Of a stretch of DNA of 64,000 bases, positions 20,211 through 31,618 are shown one piece after another. Position numbers and translations under genes: made by a program. How positions within the stretch are numbered: the stretch's first letter is position 1; each line of letters begins with the position of its first letter. The stretch comes from Prorocentrum cordatum (taxonomy: Eukaryota; Sar; Dinophyceae; Prorocentrales; Prorocentraceae), in the NCBI GenBank assembly GCA_963575745.1, contig CAUYUJ010019591.1, forward strand, positions 1 through 64,000, read 5' to 3'. The notes below the pieces were generated by a model. It saw only the letters and a program-made list of their open reading frames with translations, did no database searches and was not told where the DNA came from.

Positions 20211-21168
20211 GGACTTGTACCTCCCAAGCATGCCACCTCCGACTGCACCATGTGCATACGTATGGACTTGTGGACGTCACAACGGTGCAGGTGACCATAG
20301 ATGCTCATCACTTGCTAACGATTCGTGCACGTGTGTATTTGTTTTACACGTGTGAGTGTGCACAGACACATAACTATGCAAATGCAGGTGGATACACGGC
20401 TGTATCTATTTATGGTATATATATGTGGAAAAGTATGAGCTCCTGTGTAGATCGATGGGCCTACTCACCTAGATGCGTGCACGCCTGTATGCCTACAGGT
20501 TCGTGTGACTTGATGCGGGCCAGGATCCGACTATATGCACGATGCTATGTATGTACATGTATCTGGAGATGCGTGTACACGTACGCGCGAATCTCCCATC
20601 CACTGCAGCTATGTCCTGAGCCAGTGTCCTCCTCGCCATCGCCCTCGGCATTGCCGCGAGTGGTTCCTCATCCTCCTCCGATTCGTCCTCGGCGCAGCTG
20701 GCTGGGAGAGATCTTCGAAGCAACTGCGCGGGTGCCCGCTCGAGGGCTTCGTCCGTCAACGGCCGCAGGGCGAGCAGGGGCTGGGGCGCATGGGGGGCCA
20801 CCACGGTGGGCGCGCGAGCTTGATTTTTGACTGGTTCACTTCAAAACCGACGGGGAATCACAATGCAAGGGGGGCGCCCCCCCCCCCCCCCCCCTCCCCC
20901 TATAGGCCCTCGAGGGCCCACGAAGGCCCGCGCGGGCCAAGCGGGGCACCACATCACACGCAACAGATGCTCGCATTCTCGCCGCGGGGGCGCCCCATGC
21001 GCGCAGGGGCACGAGCAAGAACCCCCCCCAGAGAGTGCCGCCCAGGCGCGTGCATGCACTCGGAGCGCCTGCTTTTTTTTGTTGTGTTTGTTTTCTTTGT
21101 GTTTGCGTTGTTGCTGGTGTTGCTGGTGTTGCTCTGGTTTCCCGCTCACTACCACTACACCACTGCTT
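20211..21168. other. No gene supported
   Basis: Contains a Ser-rich frame at about 20,630-20,760 that could be a stray exon, a C homopolymer at 20,879-20,895 and no recognisable coding pattern. TTCCCGCTCACTACC near 21,137 recurs near 21,355. Confidence 0.4.
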
Positions 21169-21215
21169 CCCACGCATCCTACGACGTTGATTTGATCATG
21201 CCTGCTCGCAGGCTT
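21169..21215. repeat. Dispersed repeat CCCACGCATCC...CATGCCTGCTC, copy 2
   Basis: Second copy of the element at 11,946-11,994. Followed by a (GTT)n stretch to about 21,345. Confidence 0.75.
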
Positions 21216-21639
21216 GGTGGTGGTGGTGGTGCTGTCGATGTCAGGTTCGGTGTGCGCTGATCATGCTGGTGGTGTTTTTTTGTTATTGTTGTTGTTGGTG
21301 TTGTTGTTGTTGGGGTTGGTGTTGTTGTTGTTGTTGTTGTTGTTGTCGCGCGGGCTTCCCGCTCACTACTGCTACTGCACCACTTCAAGCAGACGGCCAC
21401 ACGCAATACACGTCGGAGAAGCGCAAATGATGCGTGGTGCTGTCGGTGTCAAGTGCGCTGTGCTGACGTCGTGGTGATGGTGGCGCTGGTGGCGCATATG
21501 GGGTGGCGTGGGTTGTCGGGTTTGGGGCGAATTCGTCAGGTGGTGGGCCCCCCCCAGCGACATTGTGACATTCGGGGACGTCCATGGGGCCATGGGGGGT
21601 CTATCGGGCGTTGAAATGGTGCAGTCAGCGTTTCATGTT

Positions 21640-22010
21640 TGCGTCATGTTTTTTTTTTATGTTTTTTCATGTTTTTTTTCATGTTTTCATGTTTTTCATG
21701 TTTTTTTCATTTTTTTTCATGTTCGTTCATGTTTTTTCATGTTTTTTCATGTTTCATTTTTTCATGTTTTTCATGTTTTATCATGTTTTATCATGTTTTT
21801 CATTCATGTTTTATCATGTTTTTTCATGTTTTCATGTTTTTTCATGTTTTCATGTTTTCATGGTTTTTCATGTTTTTTCATGTTTTTTTTTCATGTTTTC
21901 TTATATGTTTTTTCATGTTTTTTTCATGTTTTATCATGTTTTTTATGTTTTTTCATGTTTTCATGTTTGCGTCATGTTTTTTATGTTTTTTTATGTTTTT
22001 TTTCATGTTC
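21640..22010. repeat. T-tract/CATG minisatellite
   Basis: CATG separated by T runs of varying length repeats about 37 times over 370 bp. Frames read Phe/Met/His/Cys-rich pseudo-proteins, which I do not annotate. Confidence 0.95.
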
Positions 22011-22479
22011 CCCAAATCCCCCAAGCTGAACCCCCCCCCCAGGGCACCCAAAATGGGCGCCCGCGATGGCTGCGAGGGGGGCGAGAGGGTGCGTTTGGTG
22101 GATGGCGATGTTGGTACTAGTGGTTGTGGTGCCCATGGTCGAGGGCGGTGCGATTGTATGACTCATGAGGAGGGTTTGGAAAAAAAGAAAAAACCTGGCT
22201 CCCCCCTCGCCCCTCCCCTCCGGCACCCGACACCATTCCCCCCCTTGCCCACCTCCCCCCCGCCCCACCCCTCAGCCCACCTCGATCCCCCACCGCCCAC
22301 CTCGATCCCCGCCCACGTCCCCCTGCCCACCTCCCCCACCTCCCCCGCCGTCGATCCACCTCGACCCCCCATGGCTGCAGGGATCGGCCGCCCTCCCCGA
22401 GCCCGCGCGGGCCGCGCGGCGGATCGGCAACCCATATGCAGGCCCACGTGGAGGGGAGGTGAGCGCCCCGCGCGGCGCC

Positions 22480-25400
22480 ATGCCGCCCAAGGGGAAGGCG
22501 AAGGCGAAGGCCACGATACCACATTATACGCGCATAAAGCATCACGCGCACATGCATGTTGCGACTGCGACGCAACAACACATGCAACACATGTAGCCAA
22601 TTGTACGTGCGTGCTGATCTACGAATGCGGCAACATGCACAACTGCATTTAAAAGGAAGCGTGTCATATCAAATCAGTGTATATATATATATATATGCAC
22701 GCATTTTTATATATATATATATATATATTACACACACACGTATATACAGTAAACGCAATCTATGCAACAACACATGCATATATACGCGTGCAACTAATAA
22801 CCATTGAGGCCAAAACTGCACAATATTCAACATATTATCCCCAGGATCAACTCCCTTCCTCCGCCTCGGCCGACCGCCCTCCCCCGCCGAAGGCGAGGGC
22901 ACCCGCGCAGAAGAAGACGGCGGTGGCCGACAAACGCAAACAACTGTCCGAGCACGAAAACACCATGCAACGCCTGCGGTCTCCCATGGGGGGGGGCGCA
23001 TGCAGCGGCAGCGGGGGGGTGATCGATCAGACACAAAACGTGGCACGGGGAGGGCGAGGACGATGATCAGGGGGAACGGAGACTTAAGGAGTGAGCCTGG
23101 ATGTGTTTTCAGATTGTAGAATCACCCATGTGTGCACCAACCGCTATTCAGTGTTGCGTGTGATCCCGATCCGCGCAAGGTACCACTTGAACAAGACCAA
23201 GTCTGTGCATCGGGAGGAGTTCAAGAAGCTGTCCATCAACAAGAAGGCTGAATGGGCGCGTCTGTGGAGCAAGACAGGCGCCTGGCGGGTCACGCGGGCC
23301 ATGTGCCATGCATGAGGACGACGGAGGATCATCGCAATGACCACTCTGATCAGAGTGGTCATTGTGATGATCATCTGCCGTTGACGGCAATGGCGAGGAT
23401 GACGCTGACAACGACGGCGATGCCACCAATGATGGCGATGAAGATGAAGGTGATGACGATCCTGGTGACGATGCATGGTGATGATGATGGGGTTTCGTAC
23501 CATCTATGTCGACGATGATGATGAATATGATTATGCTTATGATGATGCGGATGGTGATGATCACGACGACGACGATGGCGACGACGACGACGGACACGAT
23601 TACCACCATCACCGCTACGATGTTATGACGGCGGCGACGATGACCCTCATCACCACGAGTAGGGGCAACGATAATATCAACTGAGTCGGCCCCTTGAGCC
23701 ATGCGCAAACGTTCAAGGAGAAGTTTTCCCATGTGGGGAACGGGACAGGTGCATACATACAAATGTATACATACGTATCTAGATCTGTATGTGTGCATGT
23801 CTTTCGCACTCTCTCTCACGCGCACGCGCACTCACACACGCACACATGCGCGCGTCTCTGTCAGTTCCCAGTTCCACGTGCCACGCCGCATTCCCCGCAG
23901 GGAACTTCGACTTCGTCGAGACGCTCAAGGAGGAGGAGAAGAAGAGGGTCCGCCTCGACACGACTGAGGGCACCTTCCACACGCGTGACGAGCTCCTCTT
24001 CCAGAACGGCTACGATGACCAGCATTGGGAGTCACCGATGTCCAAGAGGACGTGCTTTGTTTTTCTTTTCGCCCTCCTCATCTCGCGCTCCTCTCTCCCC
24101 CCCTCGTTTCGGGCTCGCCATCCTCTCATGTGAAATCTCCCTGGGCTGAGTCGGAAGATCCCACTCGTTCCCGCCGGCGGTTTTGCCAGGGCAGTGGCGC
24201 GCGTGGACGCGATCATCGCGACTTGCAAAGCTGTGCGTGGCTGGACCAAGGCGGGAGGGACGAGTGTTGCTCCTATAGTCTCGTTTGCGCGCTGGTGCAG
24301 TTATAGGGCGGCAGCAGGCGTATAAGATGATCATGGGCATGGTGTCCTACATAGGAGGGTCACGTGGTCGCGATGCCACGCGAGTGGGGTGAGGGCGAGG
24401 AAATACGTTGAGAAAACGAGGAGTAGTAGGCGGTGGAATGAGGATCAACTGGCGATGAACGTAGGAAGTAATGGGAATTTACAAGTACAAGAAGAGGAGT
24501 AAGATAAGATAAAGGGGGGGAGGATGAAGAACACTAAATGGCCAAATAAGGATTACGATGGGGACCAAACTGAATATCACTTGCAAGGAAGGGGAGTGGG
24601 GTGATGATAACATACAGAGGGGAGTAATATGAAGATCGAAGAAGAGGAGGATGGGGAAGGGGGAGGATGAGGAACACTAAATGACCAAATAAGGATTACG
24701 ATGGGAACCAAACTGATTATCAATTGTGAGGAGGGGAGTGGGGTGATGATAACATGCAGAGGGGAGCAAGATGAAGATCGAATAAGAGGAGGATGGGGAC
24801 CCTAAAATAATCGCCCGCTAACACGGGGGAGACCGATGTCCAACATGGTGAAGAAACCTACAAGAAGTTGACCCAGCGCGAGGTTGACCAATTCCAGCAT
24901 TCCCAGGCCCTGACGACGAGGCTCAGGACGAATGAGCAGCCGCTGCAGCCCGTTGAGGAGGAGATCAGCGCGCGTCGCATGGCGGGGAGGGGATGGGCAG
25001 TTTAAGAGAGATTGATCGAATTAAAGGGCAGGTGGGCTAGCATGTCTTGGATCGACTCCTCCTCCTCCTCCTCCTCCTCCTCACTCCTCCTCCTCCTCCT
25101 CATCCTCCTGACGGAGGGTTCGGAGCAGAGGTAGTCCGCCGTGGGAACATGGCCACGGCGCGGGGCGCGGTTGCACCATGTTTGAAACACGTTGAGTCGT
25201 TATGCATTCCAGATATGATCCAGTGTAGTCCAAGTTCTGTCGAATTCGGTTTGGCCCATGTGGTGGAGCGAAGGCGAATGAGGATTCGAGCTCCGAGTAC
25301 TCGTCCTATTCCTTCACCTCCGACTCGGAACAAGAGGCTAAGCAGGACCTCGGTTGCCGTGCAGTGCATATGATGTTTCTTTTGCCCACGTGTTGTTCCA

Positions 25401-26759
25401 CCCTCTCTGCCATCGTCGCGTTCAATGCCGTGTAAAGGAGGATGATGAGGGCGAAGAGAGTAGGACGGAAGAATAAGTGTTATCAGCGCCCACGGCAGAA
25501 GGACGGGCAGCCGACGAGCACAGCTTCGTGTTCCACGGAGGGCTCGCTGGCGCCCATCCTCGGCCAGGCCACGCACCTCCAGGCCATCCTGCAGGGCTGG
25601 CACGAGGGTTTCAAGGTGCGCAGGGAGTGGGGCGGCGTCTCGGGAGTGAGGGAAGCGATGAGGAGGTACGTTCATCCCAACCCAGCGTGGAGGAATTGAG
25701 GGAGGGAGGGGGAGAGGAGGAGCGAGCCTGGCTGAACATATAATAGGACTAGGAAGTATGTGTTCCAGGAGGAGGAGGAGGATTTAGATGATAGGGATCG
25801 GGAGAATGATGAAGAAGCTGCGGGGAGGCTGCAGATGAAAATCTCGAGGACGGATCCCTGTCGCAGCACTGGCAGCATGACTTCAGGAGCAGGATGCTAT
25901 ACGAGTAAAGGTGATCAAAGGGACACGGGAGGCGAATGAGCTCCCGTGGCTGGCGCCCTGGGAAGAGCAGCTGGCCGCGTGCACGGAGTCCCTCGACGAG
26001 ATCGTGAACAGCTTGAAGTTGCACATCCAGAACAAGTCGCCGCGGGATGATGGGCATGGATGATTGGGATGAGCACTGCGAGGGCAAGGGATGGAGGAAC
26101 GGCAGTTGCGGTAGGCTTAAGAGTGGAGGGATAGGGCAGAATCGCGGCGACGATGAGGGGACCTTCGAAGGGCCTGAAGGGTAGAGAATCGTCGGTTCAC
26201 GAGTTCACGAGGCGATATCCCCCAGAACAGTTGCCCAACAATATTCGATTCATCCACGTACCCTCGATCTATCCCCTCCTACTCTCTCTCTCTCTCTCTC
26301 GTCCCGTCTCTGTCTGCTCTCCCTCCCGCCCTGGAGGTCTGACGACGCGGAGCTCACGAAAGAAGAGTGCACCACGAAGCTCGCGGAGGCCGGCGCGCGA
26401 CGGGGATGGGGTCGAGAGATCACTGTGCCATGATATGAGCAAGGGAACGGCGAGGAGACGGGAAAGGAAGATGATATGAGAGGGAATCGGGCGACAACGA
26501 TGAGAGAATGATGGTAGGGAAGAGGAGGATAATATGAAGATGGCGCTGAAGAGGAGCCGTACTTTAGAATCACAGCATCACGACACCTAGAGGATAATGA
26601 ACGTTCCGTGCCTAGGAGGCTGTATATATGTGACACGTGTTATAAGGAGGGGGAGGGGCAGATAAGCGACCTCCCGCGGAGGCCAAGCTGTTTTACGACA
26701 CCATCCTCCCCGTGCAGCAGAGCATCTCGCTCGCCAGCAAAGCGACGAAGCCGAAGTAG
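22480..26759 (+). CDS. Gene C: spliced Lys/Glu-rich hypothetical protein, partly resolved
   Basis: The start exon is MPPKGKAKAK (22,480-22,509, GC donor). Later exons with matching phases are 22,893-22,978, 23,180-23,288, then after an unresolved gap about 23,699-23,748, 23,901-24,048 (GA donor), 24,190-24,250 (GC donor), 24,832-about 25,000, 25,499-25,615, about 25,840-25,906, about 25,912-26,040, about 26,336-26,405, and the last exon 26,662-26,759 (TAG). Typical pieces are SVHREEFKKLSINKKAEWAR, FVETLKEEEKKRVRLDTTEG, VDAIIATCKAVRGWTK, LAPWEEQLAACTESLDEIV and LFYDTILPVQQSISLASK. The first-exon style (Met-Pro-Pro-Lys...Lys) and the Lys/Glu-rich helices resemble many dinoflagellate nuclear proteins. 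I recognise no family. Boundaries between 23,288 and 23,700 and between 25,615 and 26,660 are uncertain, so the exon list is a draft. One intron carries a 46-bp palindrome and another a 143-bp tandem duplication. Confidence 0.6.
22675..22745. repeat. TA/CA microsatellite in first intron of gene C
   Basis: Alternating TATA and CACA units. Confidence 0.9.
23327..23372. other. 46-bp near-perfect palindrome in gene C intron
   Basis: Arms 23,327-23,347 and 23,352-23,372 pair at 21 of 21 positions with one G-U pair, around the centre GATC. It starts 38 nt after the donor at 23,289. Confidence 0.95.
24521..24806. repeat. 143-bp tandem duplication
   Basis: Two copies start at 24,521 and 24,664 with AGGATGA.GAACACTAAATG and continue through AATAAGGATTACGATGGG and GGAGTGGGGTGATGATAACA. 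They lie in a gene C intron. Confidence 0.9.
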
Positions 26760-27579
26760 ATGATATATGCTGGCCTAGGGGGGTCGGTCTGGCTTGTTCA
26801 TGGTGTCTCTATTTGTTGTGTGTCATGCTTGGTGGTGCTTGCGTCATTCGCTTCTGATTAGTATGTGTGTGTTAATGTGCTCTCGAGATGCATGTTGCCG
26901 GATCGTGGCCAGCAGGAGCGTGCAATTTGAGCACGCACGTTCGTTTGGGCACTCTAGTTGGTTGCGCTGCTCTGGAGCGCAAGAAGGATTGGAGTGGCGC
27001 GGGGGATCGCAAGAAATTGAGCGTCGCGTTGCAGATATCTCTCCCCCTCTACTCTCCCCCCTCTACCTCTCACGCCTTACCCACTTCCCCATGTTCGCCC
27101 ACCTGTGCACTTCTAAGCAGGCCCATCGTTTGTGTGGACGGGGGATGGATCGAGATTCGGAGCGCATGGGACACCGATGTCAGGTTTTCAGTCTGGCAGG
27201 GGGGGCAATGGATCGATGCGTGCCCACTTGGACGGGCGACTTGTTCCCAAGCGAGTTGGTGCACGTCGCATCTCGCACATGCCAGTTGATGCCTCCGACT
27301 TGCCACTCGTGCAGGGCTGAGCGCGCAGATCAATGCCGCAGGAATGATCAACATGAGTTTGAGCACGTTGACATTGTTCGTTTTCTCTCATGTTGTTAGC
27401 ATCGTGCCATTGCCAATTGTCTTGACCCCTACCACATCCGTCAGGCACGCTAGCGATCGGAGGTTGGTTAACAGGCCTTTGTTTTGAATTCAAAAATTTT
27501 GTTTCGCTTCAGCGCCGCCTTTTTCCTGCCCGAGCCATTTTGTCACGCCGATCGGAACTCAAAGTTGGAATCCGAATTG
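26760..27579. other. No gene seen
   Basis: Overlapping ORFs on both strands (for example plus 26,794-27,399) have no recognisable motif. Confidence 0.4.
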
Positions 27580-29553
27580 ATGGCAGGCAGAGAAGCGGCC
27601 AACGCACTGCAAGCAAGCGGCTACACACGGCCGCTGGCAAGCGGAAGCAGCGGGGCCCTACCAGCAGAATGGTCACCGCCACAGGAAACGGACGGAGGCC
27701 ATGGGTTGCGGGAGTATCTTCTCAAACGGTACAAGCAAGACAGCATGACAGCAAAGGATGTCTGCGTTCTGAGCTGGCACTCGACCAGGGCAGGAGCGGT
27801 TGGAGTCGCCGACCTCGCGCTCCCCGACCAGAACGACCACCGCTCGGAACACCTCAGAAAAGCTCTGGGTACACGCAGCAAGGCCACGTTTTTCACAGCA
27901 CAGATTCCTATGTGGGACTCGGACCAGGAGCGGCGCGCGTTGAGGGACTTCCCCTTCCACCCCCCACACGAGTGTTTCCATGAGCAGTACCAGTCCCACC
28001 CAGAGCAGTTCGACATACACAGTTTCGAAGACGACATGCTTCCCCCACAATATGAATCTCACGAAATCACACTTGCAGCTGGCAGGTCGAAGTCTTCTCC
28101 AGTGGGCTACTTCAGCGACGCAGTACCACGCACCAAAAAAGACAGCTTCTACTGCTACTACTGGTCGAACTGTTTGACGGGCTGTCGGCATTTAATTTGT
28201 GCACTAAGAAAAAAGGACCTGTGCAAATGTTCGTGTAAAGGCCTGTGCACGATGCAGGCGGTGATGAAGATATTTGTTTGGTCATTTAACTGCCTCGCTG
28301 CGGGGGTCTTCCCTGCTGTTGGCCCAGCTGGGATGCCTTTCGAATCGGAGTGGAGAGCCAACATGCGATGATTCGAAATCGCTGATGGCATTCGAGGCTG
28401 TTTAGTTGAACTTCGCGCAGGCTTATTAGAATTTGCTGGGGCGCTGGGGTTTAAGAACTGGCAAAATGTTACCCGCCCGTGCTTCGTATGTGATTGCGTC
28501 AGGGATAAGTTATGGGAGTACCCTGCTTCAGCACGGCTATGCACTTGGAACGAAAATACAGACGCATCATCCAGATCCGCCGTAGACCGCTGCACAAAGA
28601 AGGTTGTCGTGGCGAGCAGGAGGCAGTTGAGGGACCTTCTAAAGATCATGAGGCTAGACGACGACTTCAAAGGGTACGCTCTTTTTCAACCCTTCCCCGC
28701 CCTTGGACTTCACGTAGGCCATCGTTTGGTCGTTGGCGGGGCCGTGACCGACGTGCACCAGGTGTCCACCGTCGCATGTCCAGCTGAGTTGGTTTTCTTT
28801 GATTGCAAAGCAGATGAAGGGCTGAATTTCGTCTGCCAGTTATTCGATGTTCGAGGCTTCACTATAAGTATGCTATCACTGGATATGATGCACATATTCG
28901 ATTGGGGAATTTCCCAATACTTGATCGCAGCAGTATTCGTGCATCTCATTAGGAACAACTTCGCCAAGAGTACACATGCGACCGCTGCAATGCGACAACA
29001 TGCCAACGTCATCCACCGACGGCGGAGAATGCGGGCCTACTATCGCACTGCTGGGGACAGAGATCGAGAGACGATGTGCGAAATCAGATCAATCACTGTC
29101 AAGCAGCTCACGCCCTCGGAGCCACGTCTGAAGGCCAAGGCCGCTGAGTCGAGGCACCTGATCCCCCTGTTGCCCGCTCTGTGCTCCGAGAACCCCCAGC
29201 TGTTCACTCGCCAGAACCGTTTTCTGATGCTAGCCAGCCAAGAAATGGCTAAGTCTCACACGATTGTAGAGTCTGAACCACGTCAGATGTCAGTTGCGTC
29301 CATGAACAACATGGATCAAACTAACCTCCGTTTTTTGCAGTACTGGCATGCGTGGGGTGGTCATGAGGTGTTTAAACACCACGTGGCCGTCCACTGCTCG
29401 ATGCAGAGCAGAAGGCTCGGCAACCCTATATATCGGTGGACTTACGCCGACGAACGCGAGAATCGGCTTATAGGGACCGTGGCCAAATCCTTGCACCACG
29501 GGGATGCATTCTATACGGCGCTGCTACAGAAAGTATTGCCAGAGAGGTTATAA
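27580..29553 (+). pseudogene. Dinoflagellate repeated-family protein, one in-frame TGA
   Basis: From ATG 27,580 to TAA 29,553 the frame holds 658 codons with a single interruption, TGA at 28,369-28,371 (codon 264). Coding character continues unbroken on both sides: before it FSDAVPRTKKDSFYCYYWSN and the Cys cluster KDLCKCSCKGLC, after it GIRGCLVELRAGLLEFAGAL, PCFVCDCVRDKLW, MLSLDMMHIFDWGISQYLIA and a C-terminus with NPIYRWTYADERENRLIG. The family resembles multi-copy hypothetical proteins of dinoflagellate genomes that I suspect are mobile-element derived (the Asp-rich MMHIFDWG block and Cys clusters are compatible with a DNA-transposase-like protein), but I cannot assign a named family. No intron solution removes the TGA. 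Either this copy died recently or the stop is an error. Confidence 0.7.
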
Positions 29554-30440
29554 TACGTCTAACGTTTCTGTTTTTTTGTTGGTCAACACCTTCTTTTAAA
29601 TTATTTTTCAGGCCTGTTAAGCAGCCATCGAATTCAGGAGGAGGCGTCGGGAGACAGGGTAGGAGCGACGCGCTTCGAGCTGCCCTGTCATATGGGGCTG
29701 AGGGAAAGGGGGGCGAGGAGGGCAGGAAAACGAGGAGGACACGGGAGGGCGACAATGGGGAGTTGCAGGACAGCAGGAACGCGTTAGTACTTGCCACAGA
29801 CCTTGTGGGGTGCCTTGTGGACGCCGCTGGGCGTCCGGCACGTGTTGGACCCGACGCTTCGGACCGATCCCTGTTTCGACACAAGGAGAAGAAGGATGAG
29901 GAGGAAGAGGAAAAAGAGGAGGACGACGACAAGACGGATAATGATGATTGATTGATTGATTGGTTGGTTGATTGATTGATGATGATGATGATGCTGATGA
30001 TGATGATGATGGTGCCGTGGTTGATGATGCTGATGATGATGATGATGATACTGATAATGGTGAGGATGATTATGATGCTGATGATGATGATGATAATGAT
30101 GATGCTGATGATGTCATTGGTGAGCTAAGGAGGACGGGATTATGAGAAGCAGGAAGAGGAAAAAGGGGAGGGATCACACGCGGTGCATGTTGAGTTTCAC
30201 TCCCGTGCACGCGGCAATCAGGCTCGTTTCTCTCTCCACATGCTCTCCTGCATTGGACGCGGCCTCCCCCGCAAATGTCATCAGGCATTTTCACCAGGGT
30301 ACATGTGTTTAGGCAGTTGTCCGCACACGTTGGGCCCCAGGAGCCCTTAAATTTAACTTAGGGTTTTTGATGTTATAAACCTGCCGTAACATGTGGGACT
30401 ATTCGTCTCCCCGTAGAGTTTTCTCTTGACGACTCCCGCA
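29554..30440. other. Acidic frame and GAT repeats, no firm gene
   Basis: A plus frame at about 29,620-29,950 is open and ends in a Lys/Glu/Asp-rich tail, but has no convincing start. GATGAT/GATTGATT repeats fill 29,945-30,115. Nothing recognised up to 30,440. Confidence 0.4.
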
Positions 30441-30769
30441 CATGTTTTTACAATGCCCGTTTGCATATCGAAACTACAGGGTGAAATCCACTAGTGCCGA
30501 TGCCCTCACATCTTGCCCCTTGGATCTTGCGACCGCGCCGCCGCCCGAGCGCGAGCGTGTATATATAGACATGACGTTTGACACAGACAGTGTTGCGGAG
30601 CAGCCTCGAAAAGGCGAGGGGGCTGACGATGTTCCTGCTTCAGCGCCCCATGGTGCGTCATTCCTGGCCATCGGGTCGCATTGTCATTCTCTACAACTCC
30701 TTCCCGTTCCCCTAGTTCATCTCTCTTTCTTTCTCTCTCCTGGCCTTGTCCTCCTATATATAGAATGTG

Positions 30770-31410
30770 TTGGTATATATATATATATATGTGTAAACGT
30801 ATACATGTGTGTATATATAAGTATACGTACATACATACATGCATACATGCATACATACAAACATACATACATACATACATGCATACATCCATACATACAT
30901 ACATACATACACACATACATACATACATGCATGCATACATACATGCATACATAAATACATACATATATATATATGTATGTACACATACACATACATACAG
31001 ACCTTTATATCTATATATATATATATATATATGTATAATCCCCGTCCTCCCGATCCTCAAGTATTCCGCCTCTCCGCCGCCAGGCGGTGCTGCGCCGCTA
31101 CGGACAGCCACGTCCTCGTCCTCCTCGTCCTCCTCGTCATCGTCCACGGCGCGAAATCCATGCCAATTGTCTTTGACATACGGTCATCACCGTCACAACC
31201 GTCATGGCTCGAAGCCGTCACCAAAGTCACAAGCATCATCATCACACACCTGTATATATATACACATACATGTGTGTATACCCACATACAACCACACATA
31301 CATACATACATACATACATATACACACATACATACATACATACATACACACATATTTGTATATATATGGATGTATATATACCACATATATATACACTGTC
31401 ATCAACATCG
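30770..31410. repeat. TA and (CATA)n microsatellites
   Basis: ATACATACATGC units at 30,820-30,965, TATATA at 31,010-31,035 and CATACATA/CACATA units at 31,255-31,400. In between lies unique sequence with a Ser-rich frame. Tyr/Ile/His-rich ORFs on both strands are by-products. Confidence 0.9.
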
Positions 31411-31618
31411 TGTCCACAGGCATAACCCTCGGCATCATCATCGTCATCATTATAACCACGACCATCATGGTCATCATCGTCTTAATGCCGACCACATGGA
31501 TGGCTTGATTTTTGCGATCATGGCTCGATTATTGCTACATGGCTTGGTTTCGGCTGGCAGGCTTGAAAAAAAAAAAAAAAAATGTCATTTGCGTGCTACT
31601 GATTGTTTCACGCCGCCA

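Noticed and set aside
21640-22010. Phe/His/Met-rich membrane-like ORFs
   Set aside because: Pure readings of the T-tract/CATG repeat in three frames.
25907-25922. A 16-bp intron (GTAAAG...AAAG) in gene C
   Set aside because: Too short to be credible; the boundary there is left unresolved.
28369-28371. Selenocysteine at the TGA
   Set aside because: No Sec-type redox neighbourhood and no SECIS-like stem seen downstream; the family is not a known selenoprotein.
30770-31410. Multi-spanning membrane protein from Tyr/Ile/Cys/Met-rich ORFs
   Set aside because: Readings of CATA and TA microsatellites on both strands.
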